From contig JADYZV010000111.1 of the NCBI GenBank assembly GCA_020852965.1, forward strand, positions 62,001 to 126,000: a stretch of 64,000 nucleotides of DNA, given 5' to 3'. The notes under the pieces were generated by a model. It was not told the origin of the DNA. It saw only the letters and a program-made list of their open reading frames with translations, and did no database searches. The position numbers were made by a program, and so were the translations under genes. Positions within the stretch are counted from its first letter, which is position 1; each line of letters begins with the position of its first letter. Positions 56,746 through 64,000 of the stretch are shown here, in pieces. This DNA is from Pirellulaceae bacterium. GTDB taxonomy: Bacteria; Planctomycetota; Planctomycetia; Pirellulales; Pirellulaceae.

Positions 56746-57982
56746 ATGTCGACCACTTCCGAGCGTCACGAGCGATCTCGCCGCGCCGCCCCTCAACCTA
56801 TCGACACGGCTGAACTCGAATTGATACGACTCAACCTAGAACGCCGCAATCGAATCCTGGAACATCTCGTTCCTGGCGGCGCTCGTCAAGTCGTCGAGTG
56901 ACGCAATCTTTGGCACTGATTTGGAAGGTCGAATCACTAGCGCCAATCCGGCGGCGGTACGGCTAACCGGCTATTCGAGGGAAGAACTGATCGGTACCCG
57001 TGTTTGGGGAGCGAGTGCGCCAGAGGGTTGGCAGGAAGCCTACGCGGCGATCGAGCGTGCCCAGGAGGGCGGCACAACACTCGACAACGTCGAAGTATCG
57101 GTACTATCGAGAAATGGCGAGCTTCGTGATCTTTCCATTTCTTTTGCGCCGGTGCGCGAGGCTGACGGCAAGCTCATCGGCTCGGCAATCACCCTGCGTG
57201 ACCAAACCGAATTCAATGCGACTCGTGCGAAGTTGGTGCAGGCCGAACGACTAGCGGCTACTGGGCAAATGATATCGGCGATCGCCCACGAAAGCCGCAA
57301 TGCGTTGCAGCGAATTCAAATCGGCGTCGACATGCTTGGGTTCGATCTGCCCGAGGACGCGGACAGCCGACAAGATCTTCATCGGATATCGCGAGCCAAG
57401 GAAGACTTGCATCACTTGTTCGAGGATCTACGGAATTACGCAGCCCCGTTGAGACTCGAGTGCCAGCGATGTTCGGTCGCGAATATTTGGCGACAAGCTT
57501 GGTCGGGCCTGGAATCCACCCGCGCCGGTCGCGACGCGACTCTCATCGAGCACATTGGTGGCGTAAGTTTCCAATTTGAGGAGGAATCGATTTGCAATGA
57601 TGATCGCAAACTGGAGGCCCGCGCCACGAAGTTGGACTGCGAGGTAGATGCGTTTCGGCTCGAACAAGTCTTTCGCAATCTGTTTGAGAACTCATTGTCC
57701 GCATGCGATGATCCAATCGAAATCACCATTTGCTGCTGCGACACTTGGATTGACGACCGGCCTGCGCTTGCAATTCGCGTTGAAGACAACGGGCCGGGGC
57801 TGACGCCAGATCAACGTGTCAGATTGTTCGACGCATTTTTCACGACTAAACAAAAGGGGACTGGGTTGGGCATGGCAATTGCCCAGAGAATCATGTCGGC
57901 CCACTTCGGAACGATCAGTGTGGCAAATGCTGACTCGGGTGGTGCCTGCATCGAACTTGTTCTCCCAAGAAGTTTCTCCTGA
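56746..57982 (+). CDS. PAS-domain histidine kinase, with apparent frameshift near residue 40
   Basis: MSTTSERHERSRR at 56746 has GGAG eight bases upstream and leads into a coiled segment (LIRLNLERRNRILEHL). The frame then closes at 56901. The continuing sequence, in the +1 frame, reads LAALVKSSSDAIFGTDLEGR, the start of a PAS domain, and has only TTG as a possible own start (56921). A one-base shift near 56870 would join them. The kinase has AIAHESRNALQR (phospho-His), FRNLFENSLSAC (N box), VEDNGPGL and GTGLGMAIA. A 70-bp family B repeat is embedded between the dimerisation and ATPase domains. It likely pairs with the divergent NtrC-type regulator and the receiver downstream. Confidence 0.7.
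57558..57627 (+). repeat. Family B palindrome inside the histidine kinase gene
   Basis: GTGGCGTAAGTTTCCAATTTG and the facing CAAACTGGAGGC...CGCCAC form the decayed arms of the same palindrome found at 56484-56646. The reading frame stays open, adding about 24 residues (GVSFQFEEESICNDDRKLEA) between LIEHI and LDCEVDAFRLEQV, where related kinases have no insert as far as I recall. Confidence 0.65.
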
Positions 57983-58347
57983 TGGCTATGACGCGATCGC
58001 TACGAATTGTCGTCGCGGATGACGAAGTCGACATTCGCGACTATCTTGAAACACTGCTACCTCGCCTCGGTCATGAAGTCGTTGGGCTGGCCGAAAACGG
58101 ACATCAGTTGGTCGAGTTGTGCGAAAGTGAGCACCCCAACTTGGTCATCACCGATGTGACGATGCCGGGAATGAACGGATTGGAAGCCATTCAGAGGATG
58201 GCTCAAACGCAAGACATTCCCGTCATCATCATTTCCGCGCACCAGCGCGATGATTCTACAGAGAATCCGCTGATCGTCGAGTACTTGCTCAAACCGGTCA
58301 GCATGACAGAACTTTCCGACGCGATCGACCGCGCCGCGCTGAGTTAG
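57982..58347 (+). CDS. Single-domain response regulator (receiver only)
   Basis: ATG at 57982 shares its A with the kinase stop (TGATG), so the two are coupled. The 121-residue protein is a lone CheY-like receiver: ADDEVDIRDYLE for the acidic pocket, LVITDVTMPGMNGLEAI for the phospho-Asp, IIISAH for the Thr/Ser switch (Ser) and YLLKPVSM for the Lys. With no output domain it may act as a phosphorelay step or by protein contact, or resemble ANTAR-type regulators that lost the RNA-binding part. Confidence 0.88.
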   Translation: MAMTRSLRIVVADDEVDIRDYLETLLPRLGHEVVGLAENGHQLVELCESEHPNLVITDVTMPGMNGLEAIQRMAQTQDIPVIIISAHQRDDSTENPLIVEYLLKPVSMTELSDAIDRAALS

Positions 58348-58473
58348 CAATTGGCGCACGTGGACCATTGAACGCGGGCACCGGACGTCTCTCGACCACT
58401 TCGGCCTCGGTCTGTGTGCTGCGAGTCTTCAATCGTAGTCGCATCTGCAAAAAAAATTTGCGTCGATCCATTC

Positions 58474-61400
58474 TCATTTAGCCGCTGGCGGTAGATCCTC
58501 ACTTCTGCGAGCGAAGCGTCTTAGCACCGAGTAAAACACCGGCGTCAGGAATAGCCCGCAGATCGTCACTCCGATCATCCCGCTGAAAACTGCCGTGCCG
58601 AGAGCTCGACGCATTTCGCTTCCGGCTCCCGTCGCAATCACTAGTGGAATCACACCCAGAATAAACGCGATCGAAGTCATCAAGATCGGTCGTAGTCGCA
58701 GTCTCGCGGCTGAAATGGCAGCTTCGAATCGTGTCTTGCCGCTGTCTTCCTCTGCCTTGGCAAACTCGACGATAAGTATCGCGTTTTTGCACGCCAAAGC
58801 CACCAGCACAATGAAACCGATCTGCGTCAAGATGTTGTTGTCCATTCCCAGCACCCAAACACCCGCGATCGCAAACAACAGGCCCATGGGGACAATCAGG
58901 ATCACCGCCAGCGGCAGCAACCAACTTTCGTATTGAGCCGATAGCGCCAAGAAAACGAATAGCACACACAAAGGGAAGATGAATAACACGATGTTGCCGG
59001 CCTGCTTCTCCTGGTACGAAAGGTCCGTCCATTCATAGCCAAAGCCGTCGGGCAGTTGTTCGGCTAGGATTTGCTCCATCTTCGCCATCGCTTCACCTGT
59101 CGAGACAGTTGGCAGCGATGCGCCACTGATATCGGCCGACGGGTACATGTTGTAGCGAACCACTCGATCGGGAGCGGTCCGGCGTTCCAATCGCAGCACG
59201 CTGCCCAGTGGAATGACGGCACCCGTGGCGCTGCGAGTTCGCAATTGCAACACGTCATTTGGAGCACTGCGAAATTCAAAATCAGCTTGCGCAGTGACGC
59301 GGTAGGTGCGACCAAGGAAATTAAAGTCGTTGATGTACAGACTGCCCAGCGCCGTTTGCAGTGTGCTGAAGATGTTCGCCAGCGGCACGTCTAGAATCTG
59401 AGCCTTGGAGCGATCCACATCGGCGTACAATTGCGGTGTGTTGTTGCTAAAGCTGGTGTAGGCCATAGCATATTCAGGACTCTTCATCGCGGTCATGGCG
59501 ATGTCGAAGGCGACTTGCCCCAATGCATCGAGTCCGGCCCCGCTGCGATCTTGAATCTGCAACTTGAAGCCGCCACCGGTTCCGATACCGGGCACCGGCG
59601 GCGGAGGAATGACGATGATGCGGGCTTGGTCGACCGCAGCGGTCTGCACCTGCATCGCCCTGAGAATTGACTCCATCGAATGGCCTGCTTTGGCGCGCTC
59701 CGCTGCGGGACCGAACGTCAAGAACAGGGCTGCCGCATTGGATGATGCGGCGCGCGTGGCGCCGTTGAGCCCAACGATTTGCACAACGTGAGCGACACCG
59801 GGAACTTTGTCCGCAATTGCGCGCACCTTGTCGGCAACATTGCCAGTCCGAGCCAGTGAAGCTCCAGGAGGTAGCTCGATGCTAACGATTGCATAACCTT
59901 GATCCTGTGGTGGGATGAATCCGGCTGGCACGCTGGTGAACCCAAGGTAGGCCAGCCCAAGCAACCCGGCGTAGATCAGCATGCCGATCGCGGAGAAGCG
60001 AACGAGCCGCCCGACCATGGCGACATAAACGTTCGTGCTACGCTCGAAGACCCAGTTGAACGAACCAAAAAACCAGCGCAACGGCGCGGAAAGATGATGC
60101 GGGATATTCCTGATGAAGTGGATGACTCGTGCGCCGCGTGTAGCGGAAGTCGTCAAGACTTTTGGCGCGCCGCGAGACTCGCTTCCGTTCTTTTCCTTCA
60201 TGGGCTTAAGGAATAACGCACACAGCGCGGGACTGAGCGACAGCGACACGATCAGCGATATCGTCGTCGACACCGCGATCGTGATCGCAAACTGGCGATA
60301 GAACTCGCCGGTGATGCCGGGAATGAAGGCAGTCGGCACGAACACGGAAATCAACACCACTGTCGCCGCGATCAACGCCGACCCGACCTCGCTCATCGCC
60401 TTGTGGGATGCCTCGTTGGGGGACAAGCCTCGCTCGATCCAGTGTTCCACGTTCTCCACCACCACGATCGCATCGTCAACCACAATCCCGATTGCTAGCA
60501 CCAAACCGAAGAGCGAAAGGTTGTTCAAACTGAAGCCCATTGCCAGCAGCGCCGCGAAGGTCCCAATCAACGAGACGGGAATCGCAACGACGGGAATGAT
60601 CGTCGAGCGCCATTTCTGCAAGAATAGGAAGACCGTCAATACGACTAATGCCGTCGCCTCGAACAACGCCTTGATGACTTCGTCGATCGACTGCGATACG
60701 AACTCGGTTGGGTTGTAAGCCACCGCGTGTTCGATCCCCGGTGGGAACGTCTGGCTGAGATCTTCCATCAAGTTTAGAATGTTCTCTGAAGTCGCAACTG
60801 CGTTTGATCCTGGCCGCTGAAATACGGCAATTCCAACTGCTTCCTGGCCATCCAGAACACTGTTGGTGGAGTAGTCCTGGGCTCCCAGCTCAACGCGCGC
60901 GACATCTTGTAGCCGGACTAGACCCGTTCCGCTGCCCCGTTTGACCACAATCTGCTTGAATTCTTCGACCGACTCCAAGCGGCCCTGAGTCGCGATGTTC
61001 AACTGAAAGGCACCTTGGGCGTCATTCGATGGCGGTGTCCCGATCGACCCGGCGGCAACTTGCACGTTTTGCGAACGCAGCGCATCAACAATGTCGTTGG
61101 TCGTCATGCCCAGCGTCGATAGCCGATCGGGGTCGATCCAGATCCGCATGTTGTATTCGCGAACGCCAAAGATTTGCACATTGCCAACGCCGTTCTGCCT
61201 GGACAGAACGTCTCTGATGTTGAGCAGCACATAGTTGCTGATATAGAGCGAGTCGCGAGAGTTGTCGGGCGAGAATAAATGCACGACCATCAGGATGTCG
61301 GGCGAACTTTTCTGAGTCGTAACGCCAACTTGCCGGACCTCTTGCGGCAACCTCGGTTCCGCCAACGCCACGCGGTTTTGCACCAGCACCTGAGCTTCGT

Positions 61401-61698
61401 CTAGGTCCGTCCCTTTCTCAAAGGTAATCGTTAGCTGCATGGTGCCATCGGCGGTCGAGGACGATTCCATGTACAGCATGTCTTCGACGCCATTGATCTC
61501 TTGCTCCAACGGCGTGGCTACCGTTTCGGCAAGCGTTTCGGCCGTCGCCCCTGCATAAGCTGCGCGAACAACGACGGTCGGCAAAGCAATTTCCGGGTAC
61601 TGTGCAACGGGCAACACAAGGTAAGCGATCGCGCCGACAATCATGATTACAACCGAGATCACGGTGGCGAAAATCGGTCGGTTGATAAAGAAGTGCAT
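58474..61698 (-). CDS. RND efflux pump inner-membrane transporter (HAE1 family, AcrB/MexB-like)
   Basis: A 1074-residue protein of full AcrB length with twelve membrane helices in two halves. N-terminal FFINRPIFATVISVVIMIVGAIAY and QYPEIALP are typical; the proton relay aspartates are in LAIGIVVDDAIVVVENVEHW. LVALACKNAILIVEFAK marks the second half. It exports hydrophobic drugs or metabolites by proton exchange as a trimer. The stop of the adaptor gene lies 2 bp ahead, so they form one operon. No outer-membrane channel gene is adjacent. Confidence 0.93.
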   Translation of the reverse strand: MHFFINRPIFATVISVVIMIVGAIAYLVLPVAQYPEIALPTVVVRAAYAGATAETLAETVATPLEQEINGVEDMLYMESSSTADGTMQLTITFEKGTDLDEAQVLVQNRVALAEPRLPQEVRQVGVTTQKSSPDILMVVHLFSPDNSRDSLYISNYVLLNIRDVLSRQNGVGNVQIFGVREYNMRIWIDPDRLSTLGMTTNDIVDALRSQNVQVAAGSIGTPPSNDAQGAFQLNIATQGRLESVEEFKQIVVKRGSGTGLVRLQDVARVELGAQDYSTNSVLDGQEAVGIAVFQRPGSNAVATSENILNLMEDLSQTFPPGIEHAVAYNPTEFVSQSIDEVIKALFEATALVVLTVFLFLQKWRSTIIPVVAIPVSLIGTFAALLAMGFSLNNLSLFGLVLAIGIVVDDAIVVVENVEHWIERGLSPNEASHKAMSEVGSALIAATVVLISVFVPTAFIPGITGEFYRQFAITIAVSTTISLIVSLSLSPALCALFLKPMKEKNGSESRGAPKVLTTSATRGARVIHFIRNIPHHLSAPLRWFFGSFNWVFERSTNVYVAMVGRLVRFSAIGMLIYAGLLGLAYLGFTSVPAGFIPPQDQGYAIVSIELPPGASLARTGNVADKVRAIADKVPGVAHVVQIVGLNGATRAASSNAAALFLTFGPAAERAKAGHSMESILRAMQVQTAAVDQARIIVIPPPPVPGIGTGGGFKLQIQDRSGAGLDALGQVAFDIAMTAMKSPEYAMAYTSFSNNTPQLYADVDRSKAQILDVPLANIFSTLQTALGSLYINDFNFLGRTYRVTAQADFEFRSAPNDVLQLRTRSATGAVIPLGSVLRLERRTAPDRVVRYNMYPSADISGASLPTVSTGEAMAKMEQILAEQLPDGFGYEWTDLSYQEKQAGNIVLFIFPLCVLFVFLALSAQYESWLLPLAVILIVPMGLLFAIAGVWVLGMDNNILTQIGFIVLVALACKNAILIVEFAKAEEDSGKTRFEAAISAARLRLRPILMTSIAFILGVIPLVIATGAGSEMRRALGTAVFSGMIGVTICGLFLTPVFYSVLRRFARRSEDLPPAAK

Positions 61699-61700
61699 GG

Positions 61701-63059
61701 TTACTCCGATGCCTCCGGTGTAGCATCTTCAACGCCCAACACACTTTCGTCCGGCTCGATCGTCTCAAGCATGGATGTGACCCGGACTCCCGGTCGAACT
61801 CGCTGAATGCCCCCCACGACGACTTGATCGCCCGCGTTCAATCCTGAGCGCACGATCCGCAGCCCCAATGCCATGGAACCAGCCTCGATCGGACGCATCG
61901 CCACCGTGCCGTCGGCGTCGACGACGTACACGAACTGTTCCGACTGATCGGTGCCAACTGCTGCATCGGGAACCAACAATGCATCAAACGCAGGAGTCTC
62001 GGCGATTCGCAGTTTACCAAACATGCCCGGTGTTAAAATTCCGTCATCGTTTTCAAAAATAGCACGCGCCGTCATCGTTGCCGTGACTGGATCGAAGCGG
62101 TTGTCGACAAAGTCCAAATAGCCTCGATGCGGGAATCCCGTTTCATCTTCTAAACGCATGTAGGCAGGATACTTGACATCACGAGCACTTTTGCGAGCAC
62201 CTTCCAGGATCAATCGCTGAAAGCGCAATACCTGTTGCTCGCTGGCATCAAACAACATGTAGATCGGATCGAGCGATACGATGGTTGTCAGCACCACCGA
62301 TTGGTCATTGCCACCGCTGATCAGGTTGCCTTCGGTCACGTTCTTGCGACTGGTACGACCAGCAACCGGCGCGGTGATGCGAGTGTAGTCCAAATTCAAT
62401 TGAGCCTCATTGACGGCCGCTTGCGCAGTAACGATCGTCGCCTTGGCCGTGGAAATCGCTGCCCTGGCCGATGCAATCTCCGCATCGGAACCCTGCACCT
62501 GCGCGCTCGCTGTCTTATACTCGTTGCGAGCGCGATCGAAGTCCGACTGAGAACTCACGTTGCGTTGTTGCAAAGTCTTCTGTCGGTCAAACTCGCTAGT
62601 CGTGAATTCCAAGTTGGACTCGGCGGTCAGCTTGTTCGCAGCCGCAGTCGCCAGTTGAGCCTCCGCTTGCTCGCCACGCGCCTTCGCCTCTTCCAAGTTC
62701 GCTTTGGCGGTCTCCAACGCGGCTTCAAACGGACGCGGATCGACAACAAACAGTAAGTCGCCCGCTTCGATGAGTTGTCCTTCCTGGAACTCAACCGATT
62801 TCAAGTAGCCGCTCACGCGAGAGCGTATCTCGACGAAATCGACCGCTTGCAAACGGCCCGTGAACTCCGCCCACTCGACCACTTCACGCTCTACAGGAAT
62901 GGCGACACGAACAATTGGCAGCTCGGTACCCGCACTGGGAGGACCAGCGGGCGATGATTTCCGACTGCATCCCGCAATCGAGAATAGAACCAACGCTGTA
63001 GAGGAAGTCGCCACTACCACTCGGAAGGCGTGTGAGAGAAAATGTTTGAAAAAGCTCAA
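61701..63059 (-). CDS. RND periplasmic adaptor (membrane fusion protein) lipoprotein
   Basis: A 452-residue AcrA/MexA-like protein. The signal has a lipobox (LFSIAGC), so it is probably a lipoprotein. The barrel-lipoyl-hairpin order is clear: VEFTGRLQAVDFVEIRSRVSGYL, a long coiled hairpin (AKANLEEAKARGEQAEAQLATAA ...), then LNLDYTRITAPVAGRTSRKNVTEG. It bridges the RND pump to an outer-membrane channel. Genes downstream on the same strand: the pump itself. Confidence 0.92.
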   Translation of the reverse strand: MSFFKHFLSHAFRVVVATSSTALVLFSIAGCSRKSSPAGPPSAGTELPIVRVAIPVEREVVEWAEFTGRLQAVDFVEIRSRVSGYLKSVEFQEGQLIEAGDLLFVVDPRPFEAALETAKANLEEAKARGEQAEAQLATAAANKLTAESNLEFTTSEFDRQKTLQQRNVSSQSDFDRARNEYKTASAQVQGSDAEIASARAAISTAKATIVTAQAAVNEAQLNLDYTRITAPVAGRTSRKNVTEGNLISGGNDQSVVLTTIVSLDPIYMLFDASEQQVLRFQRLILEGARKSARDVKYPAYMRLEDETGFPHRGYLDFVDNRFDPVTATMTARAIFENDDGILTPGMFGKLRIAETPAFDALLVPDAAVGTDQSEQFVYVVDADGTVAMRPIEAGSMALGLRIVRSGLNAGDQVVVGGIQRVRPGVRVTSMLETIEPDESVLGVEDATPEASE

Positions 63060-63095
63060 AGGGAACTACCTTCACGAAAAGATTGAACGGGATGT

Positions 63096-63245
63096 CTAGT
63101 GCATCATCCAGCCTTATTTTGGGGTTGTACGCAGTGGACGAGGTTACGAGTCCAAAAAGTATTGCGAGTCCGTATGACTTGGTAGATGACAGGGCCTCGT
63201 AACCTCGTCCACTACCTACCATTCTTAGTGTGGATGATATACTAG
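63096..63245. repeat. Palindromic repeat family A, copy 4
   Basis: A 150-bp element framed by CTAG at both ends (63096-63099 and 63242-63245). Outer arms CTAGTGCATCATCCAGCC and its partner GGATGATATACTAG are distinct from copy 2 but match each other. Inner arms are GCAGTGGACGAGGTTACGAG and GCCTCGTAACCTCGTCCACT. It lies between the YceI and RND adaptor genes. Confidence 0.8.
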
Positions 63246-63247
63246 GT

Positions 63248-63856
63248 TCATTTCCCATCAGATTGCTGGACGGCCTCGATGTTGACTTCGATCGAAACCT
63301 CCTCACCAACCAACGCCACTCCCGTTTTCAGTACGGCATCGAAGTTCATTCCATAGTCTTTGCGATTGATCGTGAGCTTGCCTTCCAGTCCAATCCGAGT
63401 CTTGCCATCCTGGTCTTTAATTGGGCCATTGAGCTTGACCGGCAAACGCACGACTTTCGTCACTCCCCGAATGGTGAAATCCGCGATGAGCACGAACTGA
63501 TCGTCCTTCTTTTCCACACTCTTTGTCGTGAAGGTAATGACTGGATATTTGGTGGCGTCAAAGAAGTCCGCCGATCGCAAGTGATCATCGCGTTGCTTGA
63601 CACCCGTGTCGATGCTCTTAACCTGCATCGTGGCGTCTGCTTTCTTGATGGCCCCTTGGTCCAACACGATCGTACCTGCAAATTCGCCGAAATGCCCCCT
63701 GACATTGCTGATCCCCAAGTGGCGGACTGAAAACGCGAGGCTGGTGTGCGCCGGATCGACGCTGTAGGTTTCGGCCGAGACTGCGGTTCCCATGAGTAGC
63801 AACGCAGTAGAGGCAAAACCGATCATCAGTTTCGTTCGCATGGCTGAATCTTTCAT
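63248..63856 (-). CDS. YceI family periplasmic protein
   Basis: A protein of about 200 residues with an export signal (KLMIGFASTALLLMGTAVSA) and the YceI lipocalin-like fold: YSVDPAHTSLAFSVRHLGISNVRGHFGEFAGTI is the family's opening, followed by RDDHLRSADFFDATKYPVITFTTKSV. Such proteins bind isoprenoid or other lipids in the periplasm. ATGs at 63856 and 63841 are both possible starts. A DoxX gene lies upstream on the same strand, a common pairing. Confidence 0.9.
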   Translation of the reverse strand: MKDSAMRTKLMIGFASTALLLMGTAVSAETYSVDPAHTSLAFSVRHLGISNVRGHFGEFAGTIVLDQGAIKKADATMQVKSIDTGVKQRDDHLRSADFFDATKYPVITFTTKSVEKKDDQFVLIADFTIRGVTKVVRLPVKLNGPIKDQDGKTRIGLEGKLTINRKDYGMNFDAVLKTGVALVGEEVSIEVNIEAVQQSDGK

Positions 63857-63887
63857 ATTGTGAATTTTGCGTGTCGGTTGACGTTCT

Positions 63888-64000
63888 TTACTGATCGCTT
63901 GTTTCGACTCTAGTTTTGCAAAACAATCTCCCGTCCAGCGAGCAGCGGCCGGGGCCGGTGATGAAGATGACTGCGTAGACCGTCAGGAAGATAGCTGCTA
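63888..64000 (-). CDS. DoxX family membrane protein, C-terminal end only (partial)
   Basis: The last 36 codons of a gene that enters from beyond the window edge. The minus strand reads AAIFLTVYAVIFITGPGRCS, then LDGRLFCKTRVETSDQ and TAA at 63888-63890. The GPGRxSLDG ending is typical of DoxX proteins, small four-helix membrane proteins linked to redox stress. It probably forms an operon with yceI, 32 bp downstream. Confidence 0.65.
   Translation of the reverse strand, partial: AAIFLTVYAVIFITGPGRCSLDGRLFCKTRVETSDQ

Overview
The window reads as a chromosomal segment of a planctomycete, most likely of the Pirellulaceae (Rhodopirellula/Blastopirellula-like). This is inferred from gene content, not from a marker gene: a complete alternative complex III, a CRTAC1/UnbV FG-GAP protein beside a multihaem cytochrome, Uma2 and DinB family genes, a short-type glycogen phosphorylase and many small palindromic interspersed repeats. 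No rRNA, tRNA, CRISPR array or intact transposase was recognised.

Layout. 0.5-3.1 kb: a PDZ/YbaY-type secreted protein and a PstS-like binding protein. 3.3-9.9 kb (minus strand): a four-gene operon for a periplasmic type II DMSO-reductase-family enzyme of the nitrate reductase/nitrite oxidoreductase type (alpha with Tat signal, four-cluster Fe-S beta, haem-b gamma, TorD-like chaperone). 10.4-20.3 kb: a divergent small membrane peptide, then a membrane cytochrome c and ActABCDEF, i.e. alternative complex III, which could exchange electrons between quinol and c-type cytochromes. 20.4-23.1 kb: a radical SAM/SPASM protein and HemY, plausibly for haem supply. 23.8-28.2 kb: a nitronate-monooxygenase-like, GYD and DGC zinc-protein operon, a divergent Fe-S Rrf2 regulator, and a halogenase-like flavoprotein. 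28.8-32.9 kb: a cytochrome b/multihaem c fusion plus a CRTAC1-like protein. 33-43.6 kb: DinB proteins, a Dam-type methylase, decayed regulators, a stress protein, and a persulfide dioxygenase/YeeE sulfur operon. 43.9-47.4 kb: a broken restriction-modification methylase. 47.5-53.1 kb: glycogen phosphorylase, ThrE-type exporter and UspA. 53.4-64 kb: a kinase, a two-component cluster, an RND efflux pump, YceI and the end of a DoxX gene.

The most striking structure is duplication followed by complementary loss, seen twice. (1) The nxr-like operon (3.3-9.9 kb) is followed by a decayed start of a DGC gene. The second locus at 25.6-26.3 kb has the intact DGC gene preceded by a scar made of the nxr promoter, leader and first codons joined to the last codons of the torD-like gene. 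(2) glgP (intact) is followed by a 130-bp uspA scar, while 2 kb later a glgP scar is followed by an intact uspA. The nxr promoter (TTGACG-18-TAGGAT with an overlapping palindrome) is kept at both loci, and in the second it now appears to drive the DGC-GYD-monooxygenase operon.

Two palindromic repeat families are also visible. Family A is about 139-150 bp, CTAG-ended and MITE-like, with four copies; at two sites its terminal TAG is the stop codon of a neighbouring gene. Family B is about 50-70 bp, has GTGGCG...CGCCAC ends, lies clustered upstream of a histidine kinase gene, and has one copy inside that gene's reading frame. All similarity statements come from reading the sequence by eye.
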